A DNA stretch of 64,000 nucleotides, taken from the NCBI GenBank assembly GCA_947503715.1, contig CANNER010000002.1, positions 797,109-861,108 on the forward strand, given 5' to 3'. Shown here one piece after another: positions 19,186 to 27,834 of this stretch. Made by a program: the position numbers and the translations under genes. The notes under the pieces are model-generated. The model made no database searches. It was not told the origin of the DNA and saw nothing but the letters and a program-made list of their open reading frames with translations. The stretch's first letter is position 1. Every line of letters begins with the position of its first letter. This DNA comes from an uncultured Caulobacterales bacterium. Lineage in GTDB: Bacteria; Pseudomonadota; Alphaproteobacteria; Caulobacterales; Maricaulaceae.

Positions 19186-20687
19186 CCAAATATTTGATTG
19201 CAATCCTGGCTTTTATCGCCGTGCTCGCGGGCGTCCTCCTCTGGGTGGGGGATGATATTATGCTGTCCATTGCGTCGACGGCCACGTCCGGCCCGCTCTC
19301 CTTTGCGCCCATAGAGATGAGTTGGCAATTCGCCATTCTGCTGGGCGTGTTCGGAACGCTTGCGCTGATCGGATTATGGTCCGCCTTTCTCTGGCTCTGG
19401 CGATTACCGCGCCGCGTGCGCTCCGGTGTGGGACTGCGTCGTCGCAATCGTGCGCTGGACGCGATGGAGGAAGCGCTTCTCGCAGGGGCAGAGGGCGACG
19501 TGTCCAAGGCCCGTAAAAAAGCGGAAAAGGCGCGTGCCTTGATCGGCAGCACGGAATTAGGACGTATCGTCTCCGCGCTCTCCGCCGAAGCCTGCGGCGA
19601 TAGTGAGGAAGCGGTCGGTCATTACGAAGCCATGCTGGAGAATGAAAAAACCCGCGCGACGGGTCAACGCGGATTGGCGCAGCATAAGCTCGCGACGGGT
19701 GATCTCGCCGGTGCCATCGAACAATCCCGCCAAGCCTATATCGCCAATCCGAATGCGAAATGGGCTTTCGAGACGCTGTTCAAAGCGGAAGTCGCCAATC
19801 ATGATTGGCTCGCGGCAGAAGAGTCACTGGATACAGGCGAATCCCGCAAACATGTCGACAAGAACGTCGCCCGTCGTCGTCGCGCGGTTCTGAATACGGC
19901 GGAAGCGGACCGTTTACATGATGCGGGCGATAATACGCTCGCTTTGGAACTTGCCGTGAAAGCGGCGTCGCTTGCGCCGGAATTTGCGCCCGCTGTCGCG
20001 CTGGCCGCCAAGCTCTATAATCAATCAGGCGAAATTAAACTCGGCGCAAAACTGGTGGAAAAAAGCTGGGCGCTGGCTCCGCATCCGGCCCTATCGCTGG
20101 CCTTTATCGATCTGCTGGACGGTGAGGATGATCGCACACGGGAGAAGCGGATGAGTTCTCTGGTCAAAGCCAATCCCGACCACCGCGAGACCAAAATTAT
20201 GCTGGCGGAAGATTACCTGCGAAAAGAGGACGCGGTACAGGCTTGGGCCATCCTCAGCCCGCTTCTGCGGTCCGAGACAAAAGAGGATATCGGTCCGTCT
20301 GCCCGTCTCTGTGTGCTGGCGGCACAGGCGGAAGGGCGTCTCAATAATCCAACGGATGCCCGCCTCTGGATGCAACGCGCGGCCACTGCCCCGCGCGAGG
20401 CGGATTGGTCCGACCTCGACCCTGAGGGCGAGAGTTTCGATTATTCGCCGCAGGATTGGCGGAGGCTAGTCTTCTCATTCGGCGATACGGGCGAGTTAAT
20501 TCACCCCCGTTTCGATGCACGCGCGCCGCTGAGACTGCCGGGCGTGGCGGAAATAGTAGACCCTGAGCCGCAAGAAGAGGCGCCTATTGAGCCAATTATA
20601 GATACTGAAGACCCCATCCTTGAACCCGTTGAGGGCAAGGACCTCGCAGAAAGATTAGACAGCCTGTTGGATAAACCTAAGAGCTGA
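19182..20687 (+). CDS. HemY N-terminal-domain/TPR protein
   Basis: 501 residues. Two N-terminal membrane helices (residues about 5-27 and 42-65), then a long helical TPR array, then an acidic Pro/Glu-rich tail. The RLPRRVRSGVGLRRRNRALDAMEEALLAGAEGD segment is typical of proteobacterial HemY found in heme operons. Its biochemical role in heme synthesis is not settled; it is not protoporphyrinogen oxidase. The ATG overlaps the mitofilin-like stop (ATGA). Convergent with the yggT-family gene. Confidence 0.9.
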   Translation: MTKYLIAILAFIAVLAGVLLWVGDDIMLSIASTATSGPLSFAPIEMSWQFAILLGVFGTLALIGLWSAFLWLWRLPRRVRSGVGLRRRNRALDAMEEALLAGAEGDVSKARKKAEKARALIGSTELGRIVSALSAEACGDSEEAVGHYEAMLENEKTRATGQRGLAQHKLATGDLAGAIEQSRQAYIANPNAKWAFETLFKAEVANHDWLAAEESLDTGESRKHVDKNVARRRRAVLNTAEADRLHDAGDNTLALELAVKAASLAPEFAPAVALAAKLYNQSGEIKLGAKLVEKSWALAPHPALSLAFIDLLDGEDDRTREKRMSSLVKANPDHRETKIMLAEDYLRKEDAVQAWAILSPLLRSETKEDIGPSARLCVLAAQAEGRLNNPTDARLWMQRAATAPREADWSDLDPEGESFDYSPQDWRRLVFSFGDTGELIHPRFDARAPLRLPGVAEIVDPEPQEEAPIEPIIDTEDPILEPVEGKDLAERLDSLLDKPKS

Positions 20688-20696
20688 TTAAAATGC

Positions 20697-21002
20697 TTAG
20701 GCGAGGGCGGGCATCACGACGCCCGGAATGAGGTAGCGGCTCACCCAGTAAAGCAGCATGGCGGCGAAGAAGAAGCCCATGTCAAAATTGCCGAGGGGCG
20801 GGATGATTTTCCGGAAGGGCGCAACAATGGGTTCCACGACACTAGCTAAAATGGAATAAATTGTCCGCGCTGTCGGATTATTCGGGGACACGATATTCAG
20901 GGTAAATAACCAGCTGATGATCACATAGGCAAAGAAGACCAAAAGGATCAGCGAGAGTATCGGTTGTACGAACATCGCGATGATAGATTGTGCGAAAGAC
21001 AT
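20697..21002 (-). CDS. YggT-family membrane protein
   Basis: 101 residues with two long hydrophobic helices: AMFVQPILSLILLVFFAYVIISWLF and a C-terminal MGFFFAAMLLYWVSRYLIPG. The conserved middle VEPIVAPFRKIIPPLGNFD is diagnostic of YggT. It is linked in other bacteria to cell-envelope and osmotic homeostasis. Single gene, promoter presumably in 21003-21100. Confidence 0.95.
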   Translation of the reverse strand: MSFAQSIIAMFVQPILSLILLVFFAYVIISWLFTLNIVSPNNPTARTIYSILASVVEPIVAPFRKIIPPLGNFDMGFFFAAMLLYWVSRYLIPGVVMPALA

Positions 21003-21199
21003 GAAGGCGTTCCCTAATTGAAAGAACTATCTAGGGAGCCACTCGCGGCGCGGCAAGGCGCGAAATGGTGTCATTGCAGGAAACTTCCAAAGCAAAACAG
21101 CTCACGCCGATGTGACAGAACGTTACTGTACCGTTCGGTCAATAAATGCTCTTAAGGGTCAACAGCTCGACACAGTCGGGCAAAACCGAGAGAGAGACC

Positions 21200-21625
21200 A
21201 TGACACATTTGAAAACAACCGCCCTTATCCTGACCGCAACAGCTATCGCCACTCTGTCTCCCCTGACTGCCCAAGCGATGGATGCAAAGATAGCTGAAAT
21301 GAATAAATTCGAGACGGTCGCGGAAATGAATGCCCGCACTTTGGATGCGCTGCTCCTGCAAATGGAATTTGTGGAAACGCCGCAAGCCTCGCTGTCTACT
21401 TATGAAGACGGTGAATATTATCCCGTATCTGAACAGCCCATTGCGTTGAATATTTCCGGTCCGATCAAATTTTCTGTGATGGAGGAAATCCTGCTCCAGC
21501 GTTTTGAGAATAATATTAATGACCGTGGACCGCGCACAAGCAGCGCACCGTCCGTTCAGTCTTTGGACAGTTCGACCTATGTGCGTTCGACGGTGGCTGC
21601 GGCTGGAATCTCCCTCCCGTTTTAA
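21200..21625 (+). CDS. exported protein of unknown function
   Basis: 141 residues from ATG 21200, preceded by GAGAGAG. The signal peptide MTHLKTTALILTATAIATLSPLTAQA is clear. The mature part is short, without cysteines, rich in Ser and Asn at the end and without recognised domain (VAEMNARTLDALLLQMEF, VMEEILLQRFENNIND). Monocistronic, 94 bp before chvI. A small hairpin follows the stop (about 21635-21650) but lacks a T-run. Confidence 0.7.
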   Translation: MTHLKTTALILTATAIATLSPLTAQAMDAKIAEMNKFETVAEMNARTLDALLLQMEFVETPQASLSTYEDGEYYPVSEQPIALNISGPIKFSVMEEILLQRFENNINDRGPRTSSAPSVQSLDSSTYVRSTVAAAGISLPF

Positions 21626-21793
21626 ACAATAAGCCTGCATTAAGGCAGGTTCCCGTCATAAGGACGCCCAAATCGTCCCGCATTGGTTTCCCCAGAAATC
21701 AAGGAGAAGGGTTGAGCCATGCAGACGATGAGCCTAGTCAGAAATAACGAATATTCACCGCGTCACGTCGCGGGCCGCGCTGGGGAGCGAAAA

Positions 21794-22498
21794 ATGCCAA
21801 AGATTTATCTCGTCGATGATGATGAAAACATCCTGACATCGGTTTCCATGTTCTTGGAGAGCGAAGGATACGAGGTGAAGAAATTCCATGACGGCGTGAG
21901 CGCTTTAGCCGCGCTGAAAGCCTCGCCGCCGGACCTCGCTGTGTTTGATGTGAAGATGCCGCGTATGGATGGTTTGGAATTATTGCGCCGCTTGCGCCAG
22001 ACATCCAACCTGCCCGTGATATTCCTGACGTCAAAAGATGACGAATTTGACGAGGCGATTGGCTTTAATATGGGCGCGGATGATTACATCACGAAGCCGT
22101 TTTCCCAGCGCCTCTTGGGAGAGCGGATCAAGGCCGTCCTGCGCCGCGCGAAGCTGACAAATGTCGAACTGCCCGAACCGCAGGAAGGCGATGATAAAGT
22201 CATCCGTCGCGGGAAACTGGTCCTCGACCCGAACCGTCATGCTTGTTCGTGGGACGGCTCTGCTGTTAGATTGACAGTCACGGAATTCCTGATCTTGGAA
22301 GCCCTCGCCAAACGCCCGGGTTACGTGAAATCCCGCGATCAACTCATGGACGCCGCTTACGACGACCAAATCTATGTCGATGACCGGACGATTGACAGCC
22401 ACATCAAACGCTTGCGCAAAAAATTCCGCAAGAATGATAAGAGCTTTGACGGTATCGAAACACTCTATGGTGTGGGATATAAGTATAAAGAGGCTTGA
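21794..22498 (+). CDS. chvI: response regulator ChvI, OmpR family
   Basis: About 234 residues from ATG 21794 (GGGGAG upstream). Receiver domain with acidic pocket VDDD, phosphoacceptor Asp52 in [11 protein letters not shown], Lys in YITKPFS; then an OmpR-type winged helix with [22 protein letters not shown] and [17 protein letters not shown]. The [18 protein letters not shown] sequence and pairing with chvG identify ChvI. An in-frame ATG at 21719 with AAGGAG upstream would add 25 residues. It controls envelope and acid or cell-wall stress genes in alphaproteobacteria. Confidence 0.93.
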   Translation: MPKIYLVDDDENILTSVSMFLESEGYEVKKFHDGVSALAALKASPPDLAVFDVKMPRMDGLELLRRLRQTSNLPVIFLTSKDDEFDEAIGFNMGADDYITKPFSQRLLGERIKAVLRRAKLTNVELPEPQEGDDKVIRRGKLVLDPNRHACSWDGSAVRLTVTEFLILEALAKRPGYVKSRDQLMDAAYDDQIYVDDRTIDSHIKRLRKKFRKNDKSFDGIETLYGVGYKYKEA

Positions 22499-22502
22499 CT
22501 GA

Positions 22503-22683
22503 ACTACCTCTCCTTCGGGAGAGGTCGCCGTGAGCGAAGCGAACTGTCGAGTGAGGGGAATACGCAGGCAATAGCCTGCATCCTTGAATCTCGTTATCCG
22601 GAGCGCCTGACGGCGCGCATGTTTTCCCCTCACCCCGCTATGCGCTTCGCGCTGCGGTCCTCTCCCCAAGGAGAGGAGATTTA
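22503..22683. repeat. large imperfect palindrome between chvI and chvG
   Basis: Left arm about 22503-22560 and right arm about 22624-22683 are inverted copies at roughly 70-75 percent, with a perfect 10-bp core (22551-22560 with 22624-22633) and CTCTCC/GGAGAG words at the outer ends. The loop contains a small perfect hairpin GCAGGC-AATA-GCCTGC. CTCTCC...GTGAGGGG elements of this style are common intergenic repeats in alphaproteobacteria. It splits the chvI-chvG unit. Confidence 0.75.
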
Positions 22684-22758
22684 CCTCATCTACCTTATTC
22701 TTTATCCACTCTGGATTTCCGACAAGACCCCGCCACATTCCACTGCTAGAGGGTGAGC

Positions 22759-24438
22759 ATGTCTGCCTCTGAAATCGCATCGGAAAAAAAGCCACGACGT
22801 TTTTCGCGCAAGAAACGGCTCGACCGCCGTCGCGGGCCGAGGCGGTCGATTTGGACCTCCCGCCTGACGCGGAATATTTTTCTGTCTAACCTCTCCGGTC
22901 TCCTTATCCTTGTCTTCGGGGCCTTGGCGATGAACCGGTTTGAGACAGGTCTTATCGAAGCCAAAGTTGACAATATTAATTCGCTCGCCGCCACGATTAC
23001 GACCGTAATTGGTGAACAGGCGACGGGATTTGGCGGCACGGCGGAATTGGATGTCCAAGGCGCGAAACAGGTTTTGCGCGGCGTGAATGTGCCCAATGGC
23101 TGGCGGGTTCGCCTGCATGACCGCGCGGGAACATTGGTCGCAGATACGGAAAGTCTGGATGATACGATCTCCATTGAGCCACTGGACCCGATTATCCCCG
23201 AACAGGTCGAACCGCCTTGGCAGGACCGCTGGCGCGAAAACATCCGCAACTGGTTCGCAGAGAAGATCCACAATCTGCCTTGGGCCAGACGTCATCGGGA
23301 TAATTTTCGGCGGGACCTGACGGCGGAGGTTCGCTCCGGTCTTCAGGGTGAACCCGTCATGGGCGCACGTTATGATGCGGAGGATAATTTAGTCGTCACC
23401 GTCTCCCGCCCTGTGCAGCGCGTGCAAAACGTCCTCGGCGTTGTCACGGTGGAGAGTAATGATGTCTCGTCCATCGTGAATGCCGAAAGACAAGCGCTCG
23501 CGCCCATTATCGGTCTCGCATTCCTGACCATGTTTCTGACATCGCTCTCACTGACTCTGTTCATCACACTTCCCATGCGAAAACTCGCCCGGGCGGCAGA
23601 AATCGTGACGCGCAGTGCCAAGAAACGGGATGCCATTCCTGATTTGTCTAACCGTCGTGACGAAATCGGGGACCTCTCCCTCGTCCTGCGGGATATGACG
23701 GAAGGCCTATATACGCGCATTGACGACATTGCGAATTTCGCAGCGGATGTTGCGCATGAGATCAAGAATCCGCTCACCTCCCTGCGGTCTGCGTCTGACA
23801 CGCTGCGCGTCGCCAAAAAGCCGGAACAGCGAGAAAAATTGATTGATATTATACAACAGGATGTCTCGCGGATGGACCGCCTCATCACCGATATTTCCAA
23901 GGCGTCAAAAGTTGATGCCAATCTCGCGCGGGAAACGGCGATGACATTGGATGTCGCAGAAATCGCGGAAAACATCGTGGAGTTCTACCAACAGACCCGC
24001 TCCGGTGCGGGACCAGATGTTGTCAATGGCAGCACTCTGGAACCTGATAATCCCATATATATCCGCGCCTATGAAACGCCCTTTGCACAGGTCCTGCGTA
24101 ATTTGATCGACAATGCGCTGACGTTCTCCCCTGCCGAGGGCAAGGTCACCGTGACAGCGCGTAAGGCAGAAAAGCGCGTGATTTTCACGGTCGAGGATGA
24201 AGGCCCGGGGATTCCGCCCGATAATCTGGAAACAATTTTCGAACGGTTTTACACCCAGCGGCCCAAGGGCGCGAGTTTTGGCAGCCATTCCGGTCTCGGC
24301 CTCGCCATTTGCCGTCAAATTATTGAGGCCCATCGCGGCACAATTCAGGCGCAAAATATGATAGATGATGCGGGTGAGGTCAAAGGCGCGCGATTTATCG
24401 TCGATGTTCCCCGCCAAAGACCGGCGCAGCGGACGTAA
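22759..24438 (+). CDS. chvG: sensor histidine kinase ChvG
   Basis: About 559 residues. Basic cytoplasmic N-terminus, membrane helix (~40-65), periplasmic sensor region, second helix (~255-275), HAMP, HisKA with the phosphorylated His333 in VAHEIKNPLTSLRSA, and HATPase with N-box NLIDNALTF, EDEGPGIPPDN and SGLGLAICRQII. It partners ChvI in sensing envelope or periplasmic stress. ATG 22759 is listed; a GTG two codons upstream (22753) is equally possible. It is separated from chvI by the palindrome, so it may have a separate promoter. Confidence 0.93.
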   Translation: MSASEIASEKKPRRFSRKKRLDRRRGPRRSIWTSRLTRNIFLSNLSGLLILVFGALAMNRFETGLIEAKVDNINSLAATITTVIGEQATGFGGTAELDVQGAKQVLRGVNVPNGWRVRLHDRAGTLVADTESLDDTISIEPLDPIIPEQVEPPWQDRWRENIRNWFAEKIHNLPWARRHRDNFRRDLTAEVRSGLQGEPVMGARYDAEDNLVVTVSRPVQRVQNVLGVVTVESNDVSSIVNAERQALAPIIGLAFLTMFLTSLSLTLFITLPMRKLARAAEIVTRSAKKRDAIPDLSNRRDEIGDLSLVLRDMTEGLYTRIDDIANFAADVAHEIKNPLTSLRSASDTLRVAKKPEQREKLIDIIQQDVSRMDRLITDISKASKVDANLARETAMTLDVAEIAENIVEFYQQTRSGAGPDVVNGSTLEPDNPIYIRAYETPFAQVLRNLIDNALTFSPAEGKVTVTARKAEKRVIFTVEDEGPGIPPDNLETIFERFYTQRPKGASFGSHSGLGLAICRQIIEAHRGTIQAQNMIDDAGEVKGARFIVDVPRQRPAQRT

Positions 24439-24527
24439 TTTCTACTTAATTTCTGCAATTTAGCGCTTCACAGTCCCTCCTAATTTTGATTAGGTGAGAT
24501 TTCAAATTGCGTTGGAAAGGTCCTCTC

Positions 24528-24932
24528 TTGATTGGACTTGTCATTGTTACACACGGTCAACTGGCCATCGAACTGCGCCGCGCGACAGAACATGTCGTCG
24601 GGCCACAGGATATGATGGAAACCATCTGTATCGGTCCCGATGACGATATGGAGCGCCGTCGCAACGATATCCGCGCCGCGGTTGAACGTGTGGATAGTCG
24701 GGCCGGGGTCATTCTTCTGACCGATATGTTTGGCGGCACGCCGTCAAATCTCGCAATATCCATGCTGCGCGACGGCAAGGTCGAAGTCCTGGCGGGGGTG
24801 AACTTGCCCATGCTCATCAAACTCGCCGAAGCGCGGGAAACGGCGAACCTGGCGGAAGCGTCGCAAAAGGCAAAAGATGCAGGTCAGCGCTATATCGCGA
24901 TTGCCTCGCAAATCCTGTCCGGCGGCGCATAG
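24528..24932 (+). CDS. ptsM: PTS EIIA component, mannose family (regulatory)
   Basis: About 134 residues from a TTG at 24528, chosen because GGAAAGG lies seven bases upstream and the protein then opens MIGLVIVTHGQLA with the phosphorylated His9. LLTDMFGGTPSNLAISML is diagnostic of EIIA-Man. In alphaproteobacteria this is a nitrogen/carbon-regulatory EIIA that takes phosphate from HPr and usually has no cognate transporter, as here. HPr follows after 5 bp. The usual upstream neighbour hprK is absent. Confidence 0.9.
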   Translation: MIGLVIVTHGQLAIELRRATEHVVGPQDMMETICIGPDDDMERRRNDIRAAVERVDSRAGVILLTDMFGGTPSNLAISMLRDGKVEVLAGVNLPMLIKLAEARETANLAEASQKAKDAGQRYIAIASQILSGGA

Positions 24933-24937
24933 GTTTT

Positions 24938-25231
24938 ATGACCTCTGCCTCCGCCCGTCTGACCCTCGTTAACAAACGCGGCCTTCATGCCCGCGCGTCG
25001 AATAAATTCATGGAATGCGTGTTGCGCTATAACGCCAAGGTTCATGTAAAGAGCCATAATGATACATGTGCTGAGAGGGTCGAAGCCGATAGTGTGTTGG
25101 ACTTACTCTTATTGGGCTCAGCTTACGGCGAAGACATCACCGTCGAGGCGGAAGGTCCTGAGGCGGGGGGCGTTGTCGAGGCGCTGACGAAACTCGTCAA
25201 TGAGGGTTTTCTCGAATTGGAAGACGAATGA
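24938..25231 (+). CDS. ptsH: phosphocarrier protein HPr
   Basis: 97 residues. The active His17 is in NKRGLHARAS. The regulatory serine helix is unusual: the common GTSIMGLMML is replaced by ADSVLDLLLLGSA, and the spacing from His to that Ser is 35 residues instead of the usual 31, because of an insertion around HNDTCAERVE. It would relay phosphate from EI to EIIA-Man. The TonB-like lipoprotein overlaps its stop by 4 bp. Confidence 0.92.
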   Translation: MTSASARLTLVNKRGLHARASNKFMECVLRYNAKVHVKSHNDTCAERVEADSVLDLLLLGSAYGEDITVEAEGPEAGGVVEALTKLVNEGFLELEDE

Positions 25232-25641
25232 GACGGCTGGCGCTCATCGGATTGGCTGCGGTGTTCCTAACGGGATGCGGCTCGGCCAGCGTGTTTAATC
25301 CAAAATCCGCCTACCCCCCCGATCCTTGGGTCAAAGGCTATTCCGATCCGGATGATTGCATCGGCGGAGAGAAACTCGCGGCTGTTAGTTTCGAATTACC
25401 CGACTATCCCACCCGCGCGTTTCGAGGTGGGCGGCAGGGTTGGACGATTATCCGACTGGATGTCGCAGCAAGCGGCGAGACAGAAAATGTGCGGATTGAG
25501 CGCTCTGTCCCGGATGGATTGTTTGACGGCACATCGAAAAAAGCGGCAGAGGGCTGGCGCTTTCGCCCGCCGGCAGAACCTCTCTACAATTGTCGGGTTC
25601 TCTTGCGCTACCGCGCGGGTAAAGTTACACTCGGCTCATAA
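25228..25641 (+). CDS. lipoprotein with TonB C-terminal-like domain
   Basis: 137 residues. Lipobox FLTGC gives Cys17 after MRRLALIGLAAVFLTG. The region PDYPTRAFRGGRQGWTIIRLDVAASGETENVRIERS...AAEGWRFRPP follows the TonB C-terminal pattern (YP...G.v.l.v...G.v......g.....AA....rf.P). No proline-rich spacer or membrane anchor helix is present, so it is not a classical TonB. The ATG overlaps the HPr stop (ATGA), so it is co-translated with the PTS genes. Role unknown, envelope. Confidence 0.75.
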   Translation: MRRLALIGLAAVFLTGCGSASVFNPKSAYPPDPWVKGYSDPDDCIGGEKLAAVSFELPDYPTRAFRGGRQGWTIIRLDVAASGETENVRIERSVPDGLFDGTSKKAAEGWRFRPPAEPLYNCRVLLRYRAGKVTLGS

Positions 25642-25706
25642 TTGAGAGAGTTGGCAGGCTTCCTGCAGTTCTTTCATTTTCATGACACAATAGGGGTGGG
25701 TTCCGC

Positions 25707-26795
25707 ATGTCAGATACACTGCGCGATATAGAGAAAATTGTACCAATTATCCTGTCGGGTGGCGCGGGCAGCCGGCTCTGGCCAGCCTCACGCAAGGCTG
25801 AACCCAAGCAACTTCTCCCGCTCGTGACGGATGAGACGATGATACAGGAAACGGCTGCGCGGTTTACGGGCGAGATGTTCCACCCGCCCGTCTTTATCTG
25901 CAATGCCTCCCACGAAGCGATGATCCGCCAACAAATGGCAGAGATTGGTATGGAGATCGGAGCGGTCATCGTTGAGCCGATGGGGCGGAATACCGCCCCC
26001 GCTGCCGTGGTCGCTGCGCTCCACGCGCTCTCCGTGCAGGACGACGCGCTCTTCCTCCTCGCGCCTGCAGATCATCACATCACCAAACCTGACGCGTTCC
26101 GCCGTGTTGTCGCCGCAGGCGCACCTGTCGCGGCCAAGGGCCACCTTGTCACATTCGGGATTACGCCTGACCATGCAGCGACGGGTTTTGGCTATATTCA
26201 CAAAGGTGACGTCCTCAGTCCCGGCGCCTTCTTCGTCGATAAATTCGTCGAAAAACCAGTCAAAGATGTGGCGGAGGCCTATCTTGAAGAGGGCGGGTAT
26301 TTCTGGAATTCCGGTATCTTCCTGTTCAACGCGACGACCCTCATCGAGGAAATGGCAACCTATTCCCCCAATGTCGAAGGCCCCGCCAGACGCGCCTATG
26401 ACAGTGCGATGACGTCCGACGGTACAATCTCTTTGGATGCGGAAGCCTTCGCGGATTGTGATGATGAGCCCGTGGATAAGGCCGTTATGGAACACACGGC
26501 CAAAGCGGCCGTCATCCCGTGTAATCTCGGCTGGCACGATATCGGGTCGTTCAAAGCGCTACATGCGTTGAAAGCCGATGATCAGGGTTTGGCACTTTCA
26601 GGTGATGTGCGCTTGTCACACACAACCAATGCGCTGGTCGAAACGGACGGCCCGAGCGTTGCGGTTGTCGGGTTGGATAATGTTGCAGTGATCGTGAAAG
26701 AAGGGCGTGTACTCGTCTTGAATTTGGACCGTGCGCAAAATGTGAAGGATATCGTTGTGCAGTTGAAGGAGGAGGGGAAGACGGAGCTTTTGTAA
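25707..26795 (+). CDS. manC: mannose-1-phosphate guanylyltransferase
   Basis: 362 residues. The nucleotidyl-transfer motif is LSGGAGSRLWPASRKAEPKQLLPL, followed by MGRNTAPA and FVEKP. It makes GDP-mannose from mannose-1-phosphate and GTP for exopolysaccharide or LPS. The usual second phosphomannose-isomerase domain is truncated, so this is the single-function type. GDP-mannose is the precursor used, after a dehydratase not seen here, by the convergent GDP-fucose synthase gene next door. Confidence 0.93.
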   Translation: MSDTLRDIEKIVPIILSGGAGSRLWPASRKAEPKQLLPLVTDETMIQETAARFTGEMFHPPVFICNASHEAMIRQQMAEIGMEIGAVIVEPMGRNTAPAAVVAALHALSVQDDALFLLAPADHHITKPDAFRRVVAAGAPVAAKGHLVTFGITPDHAATGFGYIHKGDVLSPGAFFVDKFVEKPVKDVAEAYLEEGGYFWNSGIFLFNATTLIEEMATYSPNVEGPARRAYDSAMTSDGTISLDAEAFADCDDEPVDKAVMEHTAKAAVIPCNLGWHDIGSFKALHALKADDQGLALSGDVRLSHTTNALVETDGPSVAVVGLDNVAVIVKEGRVLVLNLDRAQNVKDIVVQLKEEGKTELL

Positions 26796-26805
26796 GTCTA
26801 AGCCC

Positions 26806-27765
26806 TTAAGCGTTTTCTTCCAAATACATCCCGTAAGCCGCTTTCAACCCTTCGGTCAGTTCCGTTTTTGGCCGCCAGCCCATGCCGCGCAAGCGTTGAC
26901 TGTCCATCAATTTACGCGGTGTTCCGTCAGGCTTGGTCCGGTCAAAGACGAGCTTCCCTTCATAACCGACGGCTTTAACAACGGCCTCTGCCAGTTCGGC
27001 AATAGAGGTCTCAATCCCTGAGCCGATATTGACGATCTCGGGTGAGGACCAGACTTTCATAATGTGAACCATCGCATCAGCTGCATCATCTGCGTCGAGG
27101 AATTCGCGTAAGGGCGTACCCGTACCCCAAATCGACAGTTCCGGGTCGCCCGCTTTTTTCGCGGCATCCGCCCGTCGCAAGAGGGCCGGGATAACGTGGC
27201 TGTTCTCAGGATGATAGTTATCGCCGCGCCCATAGAGGTTACACGGCATGGCCGAGATAAAATCCGACCCATATTGCTCGCGGTAAGTTTGGCACATGTG
27301 AATGCCCGCGATTTTCGCCACGGCATAGGCCGAGTTGGTCGGCTCTAACGGACCCGTTAAAAGCGCCGTTTCCGGAATGGGTTGCGGCGCGAATTTTGGG
27401 TAGATGCAGGAACTGCCGAGATAGAGCAGCTTTTCTACTCCCGCGACATGGGATCCATGCATGACATTCGCCGCAATCATCAAATTGTCATAGAGAAATT
27501 GCGCCGGATAAGTGGAGTTGGCGTGAATGCCGCCCACCCGTGCCGCCGCTACAAAGACCGCGTCAGGTCTGTTGGCTTCAATCCATGCCAAAGTCGTAGC
27601 CTGATCGCGCAGGTCCAACTCACCCGATGTCGGGGTCAGTACGTCTGCTACACTTTCGTCGGCCAATCGCCGCACGAGCGCGCCGCCGACCATGCCATTG
27701 GCCCCAGCCACCCAAACGCGTTTGCCGGACAAATTATATTCGCTGTGATTTTCCGCTTCCTTCAT
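26806..27765 (-). CDS. fcl: GDP-L-fucose synthase (NAD-dependent epimerase/dehydratase)
   Basis: 319 residues. Rossmann motif VAGANGMVGGALVRRL, SSCIYPKFAPQPIPE, the catalytic YAVAK (Tyr-Lys) and the substrate loop NLYGRGDNYHPENSHVIPALLRR are specific for GDP-4-keto-6-deoxy-mannose epimerase-reductase. It makes GDP-L-fucose for surface polysaccharide. Its partner GDP-mannose dehydratase (gmd) is not in the window. Convergent with manC (stops 10 bp apart) and divergent from glmM. Confidence 0.96.
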   Translation of the reverse strand: MKEAENHSEYNLSGKRVWVAGANGMVGGALVRRLADESVADVLTPTSGELDLRDQATTLAWIEANRPDAVFVAAARVGGIHANSTYPAQFLYDNLMIAANVMHGSHVAGVEKLLYLGSSCIYPKFAPQPIPETALLTGPLEPTNSAYAVAKIAGIHMCQTYREQYGSDFISAMPCNLYGRGDNYHPENSHVIPALLRRADAAKKAGDPELSIWGTGTPLREFLDADDAADAMVHIMKVWSSPEIVNIGSGIETSIAELAEAVVKAVGYEGKLVFDRTKPDGTPRKLMDSQRLRGMGWRPKTELTEGLKAAYGMYLEENA

Positions 27766-27834
27766 AATTTTGCCTTACGCTAAAGGCAGAGAGAATCAAA
27801 CGGATGCGAATCTTGAAATTTGGTAAGGGCTGAC

